A DNA stretch of 14,068 nucleotides, from assembly GCA_002320035.1 (NCBI GenBank), contig DCJL01000040.1:1-14068 (forward strand). Reading direction: 5' to 3'. A program made the translations under genes and the position numbers. This stretch comes from Clostridiales bacterium UBA1701. GTDB taxonomy: Bacteria > Bacillota > Clostridia > Oscillospirales > Oscillospiraceae. Positions 1 to 6,753 of the stretch are shown piece after piece. The notes beneath the pieces are model-generated. The model worked only from the letters and a program-made list of their open reading frames with translations, ran no database searches and was not told the origin of the DNA. Each line of letters starts with the position of its first letter. The first letter of the stretch is position 1.

Positions 1-51
1 CTCATCATTGTCAAACCTACATTTGCACCGGGGAATTTTTTTAGAAAATGC

Positions 52-80
52 TTGACAGAGCTGTATCTACTGTGTATACT
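52..80 (+). promoter_or_regulatory. SigA-type promoter of the GntR/ABC operon
   Basis: A consensus -35 TTGACA lies at 52-57 and a -10 TATACT at 75-80, separated by exactly 17 bases. Transcription would start near position 87. The first ATG at 96 would then sit almost at the 5' end of the mRNA, which favours the ATG at 111, preceded by AGGTGAG at 101-107. The -10 box lies inside an inverted repeat, as expected for a repressed promoter. Confidence 0.8.
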
Positions 81-97
81 GTGCATATACAGTAGAT
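65..97. promoter_or_regulatory. Palindromic operator, probable autoregulatory GntR site
   Basis: The left arm ATCTACTGTGTAT (65-77) and the right arm ATATACAGTAGAT (85-97) are inverted copies matching at 12 of 13 positions around a 7-base centre. The repeat covers the -10 box and likely transcription start. YtrA-type GntR regulators usually repress their own ABC operon from ACTGT...ACAGT-like palindromes, so the product of the next gene is the likely ligand-responsive binder. Binding itself is inferred. Confidence 0.75.
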
Positions 98-110
98 GAG
101 AGGTGAGCGA

Positions 111-488
111 ATGCTTGTTCTGATAGACAACAAAAGCGGCCTGCCCATATACGACCAGATTTTTTCTCAGATCCGCAGCCAGATCATCAGCGGCGCGATG
201 AAAGAGGACGAGGCGCTGCCCTCGATCCGCAATTTGGCGAAGGATCTGCGGATCAGCGTCATAACCACCCGCCGGGCCTATGACGAATTGGAAAAGGCAG
301 GCTTTATCTACACCGTGGCCGGGAAGGGCTGCTTTGTGGCGGCCCGGAATACGGAGCTTCTGCGGGAGGAAAATCTGCGCCGGATGGAGGAGCGCATGGA
401 GGAGATACGCCGCCTTGCCCTCTCCTGCGGTATGAACAGAGAAGAAACCATAAAAATGTTTGAAATCATCTGGGAGGAAGAAACTTGA
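111..488 (+). CDS. GntR-family (YtrA-type) transcriptional repressor
   Basis: A 125-residue protein with an N-terminal GntR winged helix-turn-helix. The opening IDNKSGLPIYDQI, the core LPSIRNLAKDLRIS (about residues 36-49) and the wing around GFIYTVAGKGCFVA are characteristic. The C-terminal part is a short charged helix rich in E, R and M, too short for a FadR or UTRA ligand domain, which fits the YtrA subfamily that represses adjacent ABC transporter operons. The start at 111 is chosen because AGGTGAG at 101-107 precedes it; the in-frame ATG at 96 has no ribosome site. The stop overlaps the TTG start of the next gene by three bases, indicating translational coupling. It probably binds the 65-97 palindrome. 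The inducing ligand is unknown; cell-envelope stress or peptide antibiotics are common for the family. Confidence 0.92.
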   Translation: MLVLIDNKSGLPIYDQIFSQIRSQIISGAMKEDEALPSIRNLAKDLRISVITTRRAYDELEKAGFIYTVAGKGCFVAARNTELLREENLRRMEERMEEIRRLALSCGMNREETIKMFEIIWEEET

Positions 489-1327
489 ACGCAATTGAAA
501 TAAAAGCCCTTGAGAAAAATTATCCCGGCTTTGACCTGAAGCTGGACCTGGCTCTGCCCCAGGGGAGCATCATGGGCCTGATCGGGGAGAACGGCGCGGG
601 AAAGACCACTGCCATTAAACTGATCCTGGGCATGACCAAGCCGGACGGGGGCAGGATCGAGGTGCTGGGCCGCCCGGTGGATAAAAACTTTGCCAGGGTC
701 CGGGAGGAGATCGGCGTGGTTTTGGATGAGCCCGCCTTTCCCGACTGCCTTAAGGCTGGGCAGGTGGATAAAATAATGAGAAATATCTATAAAAACTGGG
801 ATTCCGCCGCATTTCGGGACAATTTGGCCAAGCTATCCGTGCCGGACGATAAGCCTTTCAAGGATTTCTCCCGGGGCATGAAAATGAAGCTCTCCATCGC
901 GGTGGCCCTGGCCCACCGGCCCCGGCTGCTGGTACTGGACGAACCCACGTCCGGCCTCGACCCTCTGGTGCGGGATCAGGTCGTGGACATTTTTTCGGAG
1001 TTTACAAGGGACGAGGGACATTCGGTGCTCATCTCCTCCCATATCGTCAGCGATCTGGAGAAGCTCTGCGATTATGTCGCCTTTCTCCACAAGGGCCGGC
1101 TGCTGCTGTGCCAGGAGAAGGACCGGCTCATGGAGGAATACGGCATCGCCCACTGTGCCGCCGGGGAGCTTGCCGCGCTGGACAGCGCCGCGGTGCTGGG
1201 CCGTCGGGACAGCGCCTACGGCGTCTCCGCCATTGTCCGCCGTGATGCGGCTCCCGCCGGCATGGCCTTAAGTACCGTGGGGATTGAAGAGCTGTTTGTA
1301 TTCATGGTAAAGGAGGAAGAGAGATGA
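485..1327 (+). CDS. ABC transporter ATP-binding protein (YtrB/BcrA-like)
   Basis: A 280-residue ATPase that would power the permease encoded next. Walker A is GENGAGKTT at residues 34-42, Walker B is LLVLDEP at about 148-154, and the H-loop histidine is H186 in SSHIVSD. The signature is FSRGMKMK (128-135) rather than LSGGQ, a form typical of ATPases in YtrA-regulated operons. The usual Q-loop glutamine is not evident; the region reads IGVVLDEPAFP. About 90 residues beyond the core form a variable C-terminal extension. Translation starts at TTG (485), preceded by GGGAGGA at 472-478 and overlapping the GntR stop. The stop overlaps the next ATG (ATGA). Together these make an exporter of unknown substrate. 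Confidence 0.92.
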   Translation: MNAIEIKALEKNYPGFDLKLDLALPQGSIMGLIGENGAGKTTAIKLILGMTKPDGGRIEVLGRPVDKNFARVREEIGVVLDEPAFPDCLKAGQVDKIMRNIYKNWDSAAFRDNLAKLSVPDDKPFKDFSRGMKMKLSIAVALAHRPRLLVLDEPTSGLDPLVRDQVVDIFSEFTRDEGHSVLISSHIVSDLEKLCDYVAFLHKGRLLLCQEKDRLMEEYGIAHCAAGELAALDSAAVLGRRDSAYGVSAIVRRDAAPAGMALSTVGIEELFVFMVKEEER

Positions 1328-1938
1328 AAGGTCTGCTTTTGAAAGAGCTGTACATGATAGGAAAGTATTTCCGTTCTTTCCTGTTTATCATTCTTGTGTT
1401 TCTGCTCAGCTCGATCTGGGCCGGAAATAATCTGTTTCTGCTTGTCTATCCGATGATCGTGGTGACCATGCTGCCCATGTCCACGCTGTCCTATGACGAA
1501 AAATTCGGCTGGGATGTGTATTGCGGCGCTCTGCCCTGCTCAAGGGCCCAGGTAGTGTCCGTGAAATATCTGCTCTGTCTGCTGAGTATTGGCCTTATCG
1601 CGCTGCTCTCCCTTGCGGCTCAGCTTGCCCGGGTCGGCATAGGCGGCGGCAGGCTCGATGAGATTGCGCCTCTTTTCTCGGTGATTCTGGCGGTTGGTTT
1701 AGCCGGTCCCAGCCTGTTGCTGCCCATCGTTTTCAAGCTCGGCGTGGAAAAAGGGCGTATCGCTTACTATATCGTCATCGGCGCCATGTGCGGTGCGGGC
1801 GTGCTGTTTACTACAGCCGATGTCTCTGCGCCCTTTTCCGTCTCCCTGCCTGTCACGCTGCTGCCGCTGGCGGTTCTGGCGATCTTCGCCGCCTCCTGGC
1901 TGCTCTCTGTCTGCTTCTATCAAAAGCGGTCCCTTTGA
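1324..1938 (+). CDS. ABC-2 type permease of the GntR-linked transporter
   Basis: A 204-residue membrane protein with about six hydrophobic helices, near residues 14-33, 36-54, 79-100, 114-137, 145-163 and 174-197. The sequence between helices 2 and 3 (YDEKFGWDVYCGALPCSR, about 57-74) with VVSVKYLL after it is typical of the ABC-2 permease subfamily often annotated ABC2_membrane_5. It would form the membrane channel with the preceding ATPase. Its ATG overlaps the ATPase stop and follows an AAGGAGG site near 1310, so the two are translationally coupled. The substrate cannot be told from the sequence. Confidence 0.88.
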   Translation: MKGLLLKELYMIGKYFRSFLFIILVFLLSSIWAGNNLFLLVYPMIVVTMLPMSTLSYDEKFGWDVYCGALPCSRAQVVSVKYLLCLLSIGLIALLSLAAQLARVGIGGGRLDEIAPLFSVILAVGLAGPSLLLPIVFKLGVEKGRIAYYIVIGAMCGAGVLFTTADVSAPFSVSLPVTLLPLAVLAIFAASWLLSVCFYQKRSL

Positions 1939-1940
1939 GG

Positions 1941-1978
1941 CGACAGGAGGAGACAATATCGACAGGAGGAGACAATAT
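1941..1978 (+). repeat. Perfect tandem duplication of a 19-bp ribosome-binding segment
   Basis: CGACAGGAGGAGACAATAT occurs at 1941-1959 and again, immediately adjacent, at 1960-1978. Each copy holds a strong AGGAGG. Only the second is completed to ATATGA, giving the ATG at 1977; the first runs into ATATCG and has no start codon. The zinc-ribbon gene therefore has two identical ribosome-loading sites in a row. Confidence 0.95.
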
Positions 1979-2198
1979 GAAAAATACCATGCGCTGCCCC
2001 AAGTGCGGCTCGGAGAAGATCATCCGGGTGCCGGACAATCCCGCCCGCCACGCAAGCGGGAACAATATCTATACCTCAACCATAACGCTGGCAAAGAAAA
2101 TCCCGGTTATCCGCTATGTTTGCCATGCCTGCGGATACTGCGAAAACTGGGTGGAGACGCAAGCCCAGCGCGATGAACTCCGCCGCCGTTTCGGCTGA
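1977..2198 (+). CDS. Small zinc-ribbon protein
   Basis: A 73-residue soluble protein. CPKC at residues 7-10 and a second CxxC (CHAC) at about residues 49-52 make a four-cysteine zinc ribbon. Between them is a region containing ASGNNIYTSTITLAKKIPVI, and a WVET segment follows the second pair. Similar short zinc-ribbon proteins are common in Firmicutes, but I do not know a defined function. The ATG at 1977 is chosen because AGGAGG at 1965-1970 precedes it; a longer reading frame opening at 1788 overlaps the permease and lacks a ribosome site. It lies 38 bases after the permease stop and is probably the last gene of the GntR/ABC operon. It could bind nucleic acid or act as a metal-dependent accessory protein; both are guesses. 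Confidence 0.8.
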   Translation: MKNTMRCPKCGSEKIIRVPDNPARHASGNNIYTSTITLAKKIPVIRYVCHACGYCENWVETQAQRDELRRRFG

Positions 2199-2302
2199 AA
2201 ACGGCGCCTTTATGGAAAACGGCAAGGGAGAGGATGTCCCCCCATGATCCCGCCATGCAGGCCCGTAAATGGGGGGCGGCCCCTGCGGAAAAAATAAAAT
2301 GA

Positions 2303-2339
2303 AGCTGTCATTCCGGGCGGAGCGCTCGGAATGACAGCT
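2303..2339. repeat. Palindromic repeat, copy 1
   Basis: A 37-base hairpin: AGCTGTCATTCCG (2303-2315) pairs perfectly with CGGAATGACAGCT (2327-2339) around the 11-base loop GGCGGAGCGCT. A second copy with an identical loop lies at 2544-2580. It resembles the short extragenic palindromes with a TGTCATTCCG core seen dispersed in many gut bacterial genomes. There is no T tract after it, so a terminator role is doubtful. Confidence 0.9.
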
Positions 2340-2580
2340 GAGACTGTCAAAAAACGCTTACCGAAGCGAAAAACAACTGAGCCGCGGGGGAGCTTGAGGG
2401 GGCAAGGCCCGCCTCAAATGGGATAAGCCGCCGTCAAACGGCCTGAAAACAGGCCGTTTGAGCGAAGCGGCATTTTGACAGAGCCAAAATGCCCGGCGGA
2501 AAGCGCAGTCAAAAAAGTCCGCCACGGACTTTTTGACAAGCTGAACTGTCATTCCGGGCGGAGCGCTCGGAATGACAGTT
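2303..2580. mobile_element. Composite hairpin element, MITE-like (putative)
   Basis: Two copies of the same palindrome bound about 278 bases. Just inside them the ends also match in inverted orientation: CTGTCAAAAA near 2344-2353 on the left and CTTTTTGACA at 2529-2538 on the right, each seven bases from its palindrome. Between lie successive hairpins: CGCTT/AAGCG near 2355-2367; TTGAGGGGGC/GCCCGCCTCAA at 2394-2417; CAAACGGCCTG/CAGGCCGTTTG at 2435-2460 with an AAAA loop; GCATTTTG/CAAAATGC at 2470-2492; and GTCAAAAAAGTCCG/CGGACTTTTTGAC at 2508-2537. No coding capacity and no clear target duplication were found. A non-autonomous mobile element or REP-type cluster is inferred, not shown. Confidence 0.55.
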
Positions 2581-2583
2581 TTT
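2544..2583 (+). repeat. Palindromic repeat, copy 2, possible terminator
   Basis: AACTGTCATTCCG (2544-2556) pairs with CGGAATGACAGTT (2568-2580) around the same 11-base loop as copy 1. Relative to copy 1, a G-C pair has become A-T on both arms, so pairing is kept. The right arm runs into TTTTT (2579-2583), so on the + strand it has the form of an intrinsic terminator and could stop transcription from the GntR/ABC operon before it meets the convergent permease gene. Confidence 0.75.
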
Positions 2584-2717
2584 CATCCTCAGGGCAAGAT
2601 TTCCTTGTCTCTTGCTTTCCAATCCATACGTTCTTCCAGAGAAATGCAAGGGCCCCGGCCCGGCAAGGGAGCGGCTCCAAACACCCGCGGCACACCGGGC
2701 TGCACGGCCTTTTCTCC

Positions 2718-5700
2718 TTATTCAACAGACTTTAGGGATTCCGCCATGTTCACCCGCTCCAGCTTGAAGCCCATCACAAAATTTGTGGCAAAGGCGAAAA
2801 TCATGGTCACGGCAAAGGCCGCCGCAAAGCTCCAGAAGCCGATGCGGACGTCGTAGGTCATGTACTCCACCTGAATAAGCTCCATTACGAAGCGGTGCAG
2901 CAGCTTGCCCAGCACAAGGCCCAGTCCCGCCCCCAGGAAGGAGAGCATAAGGTTCTCCCGGAGAATGTAGGAGGCGGTCTCCCGGGGATAAAAACCCAGC
3001 ACTTTTACCGTGGCGATCTCCCGGACGCGTTCCATGATATTGATGTTCGTGAGATTATACAGGGTTATAAAAGCCAGAGCCCCCGAGCAGACAATAAGCA
3101 GCAGCACGACGATATCCAGGCTTGCCATGGACTTCGCCATCACATCCCGTTCCTGAGCGGAGAGAGACACGTAGGATATCCCGTCGTCGGAACGGAGTCG
3201 GGCTGCGAGAGCCGCTGCGGCTTCCGCGTCCTCGGTTTGCAGCAGGGCGGTGTTGGCCCGGGGAGAGGAGACGGTCTCCGGGCAGACATAGACATAGTGG
3301 CTCAGGTAATTATCGCACACGCCGGTGATTTTAACGGAAATTTCCCTGCCGTCATCCAGTCGCATCAGGGCGCTGTCCCCAGGTTTAAGCCCAAGGTCAT
3401 CCGACAATTTTTCGGTTATGACAGCCTCTCCGGGCCCTGGGAAGGGCAGCTCGCCCTTTTTGTCATGGAGGCTGATAACACCCGCAAGCTCCTCTTTGGA
3501 GGCCGATACCACCCGGGTGCTCTTCTCGGCAGAGCCGCTTACAAGGGTGATGTTTTCCTGCCAGGTCATGGCGCCGCCGCATGTCTGGCCCCGCCAGAGC
3601 TTTTCCGCCTGGGCGTCGGAGGCAAATTTCTCCGTGTCCAGCGTCACGGCCATGTCGTAAAGGGAGATCTCCTCATACTGATAGTCCAGGACGTTCGCAA
3701 GGGAATCTTTCACGCCGAAGCCCGCCACCACCAGCGCCGTGCAGCCGCCGATTCCCAGGAGCATCATCAGGACCCGCTGCCTGTAACGGAAAGCGTTGCG
3801 GATGGTGACCTTATTGAGAAAAGATAGCCTGCGCCACAGGGGCGTGATGCGCTCCAGAAGAATCCGCTTGCCCTTGCCCGGGGCCTTGGGCCGTATCAGC
3901 CCCGCGGGTCTTTCCGCAAGCTCCTTCCTGCAGGCGAGCCAGGTCACAAAAACCGTACCCAGCACGGAGACGGCAAGGCTCAGGCCGTACATCAGGGGGC
4001 TGAAATAGAACTGGAGCTTTGCGTAATCATAAAGGATCGTATAGGCTACCCAGACAATGTACGGGATGGCCGTTATACCCAGGAAAAAACCCAGCACGCA
4101 GCCCAGCAGGGCGGAAGAGCCGGAATAGAGCAGATATTTGAGCATAATGGCGCCGTCGGAATAGCCCATGGCTTTCAGCGTGCCGATCTGGGTGCGCTCC
4201 TCGTTGACCATACGGGTCATGGTGGTGACACAGACCAGGGCGGCGATCAGGGCGAAAAACACGGGGAAGGCGTTTGCCACACCGTCCACGATGTTCACGT
4301 CGTTTTCAAAGGTCAGGTAGCCGGAGTTGGCGTCCCGGTCCAGCGCGTAGACCTCCAGCCGGAGTTGCCCGTCGATCTCCGCTTTGGCCTCCTCCAGCTC
4401 TGCCTCTCCGTCCAGCAGCTTCTGCCGCCCGTCCTGCAGCTCCGTTTCCGCCTGGGCGGCACCGGCATAGTATTCGTCCCAGCCGGCCTGAAGCTCCTGC
4501 GCGCCGGCTTCCAGCTCCGTTTCCGCCGCATCAAGCTGCCTGCGCTGTTCCGGCAGGGCGGCGAGAGCGTCCTTAAGCTCTTTTTCCGCGGCGTCCAGCT
4601 TGGCGCGGCCATCGGCAATGGCCTGCTCTCCGGCGGCGATCTCCGCCTCGGCGGCGGCAAGCTTAGCCCGGGCGTCGGCAATGGCCTGCTCTCCGGCAGC
4701 AAGCTCCGCCTCCTGCGCGCCGAACTGCTCCTGCTCCTTGGCCGCCAGCGCCGCCTGGGCCTCCGCCAGATCCGCCTGGCGCAGGGAAAGGCGTTCGTTA
4801 AGGCTGGCAATAAGAGCTTCATCCACTATGGGCAGCTTCATCAAGGCGTCAATTGTAGACTGGATCATGGCGATGTCGTTTTCTATGGCAGAGATTCTTA
4901 GCCGGTAGGGCCCCAGAACCAGGGCTTTGGCGGCCTCGAGCTGCGCCCGGCCCTGCTGAAGCTTTGCCTCGTTTGCCGAAATCTCCGCATAGGCGGGCGC
5001 CAGCTCTGCCCGGCCTGCTTCCAGCTCCTTTTCCTTTTCATCCAGCAGCGCCCGGTTCTTTTCTATTTCCTCAAGGCCCTTGGGGATCTGCGTTTCGGCC
5101 TCATCCAGCTTTTTTCGGTTTTCCTCTATCTGGGCCCGGCCCGCATCAAGCTCTGCCTGCGCGCGGTCCAGCTTTTCCCGGCCCTCGTCAAGCGCTGCCT
5201 GCGCCTCTGCCGCGCCCTGATTATATTCGGCCCAGCCCTCGTCAAGCGCTGCCTGCGCCTCGTCAATCTCCTCATCCGCCTCCCGGCGCAGCTCCTGATA
5301 GCGCAGCGCGCCTCTCCGGTTCAAAAGCCGCTTTACGGAGGGTTCCATCCGGGCAGAGGCCGCCTCGTAGTCCTCAGAGTAAAGCAGGCCCGGAAAATCG
5401 CACCAGAGCAGGATTTCGTGGTAAACCTCGGAGGAAAAGCCGCTTTCCGGAAGAAGCACAAAGCCCCCTATGCTGCCGGAGCCCAGAGAGGTACTGCCCC
5501 GATCCTGGCTTATGTATCTGGGCGAGCGGGCAAGGCCCACGATGGTAAAGCTTTCCTGCGAAAAAAGTGCCCGGGTATCCTCGTCATTGGCGTCGCTTAA
5601 TGTGATGGTTCTGCCGATATCCGATGAGCCGAAGGCTTTGGGATCGGCAAGGCATTCGCCGGCATTTTCCGGCATTCTGCCCTCTATGAGCACCGGTACG

Positions 5701-6041
5701 CTGACCTCCTCCGTCAGGGACATGAATTTGAAAGCGCCCTGGCCGCCCGGAATATCCGCCAGCGCGTCCACGGAATAGGTTCCCTCGGCGCAGGCCACAC
5801 CCTCCAGATTTTTAAAAGCGGCCAGGTCATCTCCGGTAAGACCCAGGGTGGACATGAGCTGAAAGTCATACATGCGCTGGGACTTCATATAATCGTCCGC
5901 AGTGCTGAGCATGGCGGGCTGAGAGCTTTTCAGCCCCGCGAAAAAGCCCACACCCAGAGCGACAATGGCGAGAATGGCCAGATAGCGGCCAAGGCTCCCC
6001 CGGATGCTCCGGAAAAGCATTTTCAGCGTATATGCGTTCAT
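2718..6041 (-). CDS. FtsX/MacB-type ABC permease with giant coiled coil
   Basis: An 1107-residue membrane protein. A first transmembrane helix (about 18-38) is followed by an extracytoplasmic region (about 40-245). A long alanine/glutamate-rich coiled coil (about 245-560) has recurring AQAALDEG, AELEAG and AGEQAIADxRAKL motifs. The first FtsX unit spans about 590-706 (ERTQIGTLKAMGYSDG after its first helix). A further helix lies at about 757-777, a second extracytoplasmic domain at about 780-970, and the second FtsX unit at about 973-1090 (ERVREIATVKVLGFY). That gives eight helices, the type VII ABC plan with duplicated FtsX modules, unusually long because of the coiled coil. Such proteins act in mechanotransmission or peptide/lipid handling; the substrate is unknown. 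The gene starts four bases after the ATPase stop, with GGTGAG just upstream. Confidence 0.92.
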   Translation of the reverse strand: MNAYTLKMLFRSIRGSLGRYLAILAIVALGVGFFAGLKSSQPAMLSTADDYMKSQRMYDFQLMSTLGLTGDDLAAFKNLEGVACAEGTYSVDALADIPGGQGAFKFMSLTEEVSVPVLIEGRMPENAGECLADPKAFGSSDIGRTITLSDANDEDTRALFSQESFTIVGLARSPRYISQDRGSTSLGSGSIGGFVLLPESGFSSEVYHEILLWCDFPGLLYSEDYEAASARMEPSVKRLLNRRGALRYQELRREADEEIDEAQAALDEGWAEYNQGAAEAQAALDEGREKLDRAQAELDAGRAQIEENRKKLDEAETQIPKGLEEIEKNRALLDEKEKELEAGRAELAPAYAEISANEAKLQQGRAQLEAAKALVLGPYRLRISAIENDIAMIQSTIDALMKLPIVDEALIASLNERLSLRQADLAEAQAALAAKEQEQFGAQEAELAAGEQAIADARAKLAAAEAEIAAGEQAIADGRAKLDAAEKELKDALAALPEQRRQLDAAETELEAGAQELQAGWDEYYAGAAQAETELQDGRQKLLDGEAELEEAKAEIDGQLRLEVYALDRDANSGYLTFENDVNIVDGVANAFPVFFALIAALVCVTTMTRMVNEERTQIGTLKAMGYSDGAIMLKYLLYSGSSALLGCVLGFFLGITAIPYIVWVAYTILYDYAKLQFYFSPLMYGLSLAVSVLGTVFVTWLACRKELAERPAGLIRPKAPGKGKRILLERITPLWRRLSFLNKVTIRNAFRYRQRVLMMLLGIGGCTALVVAGFGVKDSLANVLDYQYEEISLYDMAVTLDTEKFASDAQAEKLWRGQTCGGAMTWQENITLVSGSAEKSTRVVSASKEELAGVISLHDKKGELPFPGPGEAVITEKLSDDLGLKPGDSALMRLDDGREISVKITGVCDNYLSHYVYVCPETVSSPRANTALLQTEDAEAAAALAARLRSDDGISYVSLSAQERDVMAKSMASLDIVVLLLIVCSGALAFITLYNLTNINIMERVREIATVKVLGFYPRETASYILRENLMLSFLGAGLGLVLGKLLHRFVMELIQVEYMTYDVRIGFWSFAAAFAVTMIFAFATNFVMGFKLERVNMAESLKSVE
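4612..4697 (-). repeat. In-gene 63-bp-period repeat in the coiled coil
   Basis: The 23 bases beginning TCGGCAATGGCCTGCTCTCC at 4612-4634 recur exactly at 4675-4697, a spacing of 63 bases or 21 residues (three heptads). They encode GEQAIADARAK and GEQAIADGRAK. This indicates recent in-frame duplication within the coiled-coil part of the permease. Confidence 0.85.
5181..5261 (-). repeat. In-gene 54-bp-period repeat in the coiled coil
   Basis: A 27-base segment beginning GCCCTCGTCAAGCGCTGCCT at 5181-5207 recurs exactly at 5235-5261, 54 bases or 18 residues apart. Both copies encode AQAALDEG near the start of the coiled coil. The near-identity at DNA level, beyond what the protein requires, suggests a young duplication. 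Confidence 0.85.
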
Positions 6042-6045
6042 TTTC

Positions 6046-6753
6046 TCACCACTCTATCTGCTCCACCGGGGTGGCGTTCTCGTTTACCTGAACGGAGCGG
6101 ATCGTGCCGCTTTTTACCCGGATTACCCGGTCCGCCATGTCGCAGAGGGCCTTGTTGTGCGTGATGATAATTACGGTCATGCCGCTCTGGCGGCAGGTGT
6201 CCTGCAGAAGCTTCAAAATGGCTTTGCCCGTATTATAGTCCAGGGCGCCGGTGGGTTCGTCACAGAGCAGGAGCTTGGGGTTCTTGGCAAGGGCTCTGGC
6301 GATGGCCACTCTCTGCTGCTCGCCGCCGGAGAGCTGAGCGGGGAAATTGCCCATTCTGTCCTTCAGGCCCACCTGCTCAAGGACCTGAGCCGGGTCAAGG
6401 GAGTCCCGGCTCAGCTGTGCAGCGATCTCCACGTTTTCCAGGGCCGTCAGGTTGGGAATGAGGTTATAAAACTGGAAAACAAAGCCCACGTCCGTGCGCC
6501 GGTAGCCTGTCAGCTCCCGCTTGCCGTAGGCGGAGACTTCCGCGCCGTCCACCAGGACCCGGCCCTCGGTAAGGCTGTCCATGCCGCCGAGAATATTCAG
6601 CAATGTGGTCTTGCCCGCCCCGGACTCGCCCACAATGACGCAGATCTCGCCCCGGCCTATCTCAAAGCTCACATCGTGCAGGGCGGTGACCTCTACCTCC
6701 CCGGCGCTGTATACCTTTTTTACGTTTTCAAAGACAATGAACTTTTCTTCCAT
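6046..6753 (-). CDS. MacB/LolD-type ABC ATPase
   Basis: A 235-residue ATPase with every expected motif: Walker A GESGAGKTT (42-50), Q-loop glutamine Q94 in VFQFYNLIP, signature LSGGEQQ (141-147), Walker B LLLCDEP (161-167) and H-loop H199 in ITHN. The VFQFYNLIP and DEPTGALD sequences place it in the MacB/LolD/FtsE group that pairs with FtsX-type permeases, matching the gene four bases downstream. The start ATG shares one base with the stop of the upstream lipoprotein gene (TGATG), and GGAGG lies about ten bases before it. It should sit at the inner membrane face and drive the permease mechanically. Confidence 0.95.
   Translation of the reverse strand: MEEKFIVFENVKKVYSAGEVEVTALHDVSFEIGRGEICVIVGESGAGKTTLLNILGGMDSLTEGRVLVDGAEVSAYGKRELTGYRRTDVGFVFQFYNLIPNLTALENVEIAAQLSRDSLDPAQVLEQVGLKDRMGNFPAQLSGGEQQRVAIARALAKNPKLLLCDEPTGALDYNTGKAILKLLQDTCRQSGMTVIIITHNKALCDMADRVIRVKSGTIRSVQVNENATPVEQIEW

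Larger units (their letters stand above)
2199..2717. other. Gene-free, hairpin-rich intergenic region
   Basis: No credible gene was found; the open frames here come from palindromic sequence and lack ribosome sites. Close to the zinc-ribbon gene an inverted repeat pairs CCCCCCAT (2238-2245) with ATGGGGGG (2269-2276), a possible weak terminator without a T tract. The stretch 2303-2580 is a separate composite hairpin element. From 2581 to 2717 the sequence is unremarkable, and no convincing terminator for the minus-strand permease gene ending at 2718 was seen. Confidence 0.75.

Noticed and set aside
96..110. ATG at 96 as the start of the GntR gene
   Set aside because: It lies inside the operator, about nine bases after the predicted transcription start, without a ribosome site; ATG 111 has one and gives the family-typical N-terminus.
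2303..2580. The repeated palindromes as a CRISPR array
   Set aside because: There are only two copies with about 200 bases between them, and the spacer region is itself full of hairpins; no cas gene is nearby.
2358..2856. Open frames on both strands between the zinc-ribbon and permease genes
   Set aside because: They run through the palindromic element, have no ribosome sites, and their products are low-quality sequence with no family resemblance.
2895..5778. Many long + strand frames opposite the FtsX-type permease
   Set aside because: They mirror the GC-rich, repetitive coiled-coil gene on the other strand; the minus-strand protein has clear domains, and these have no ribosome sites.
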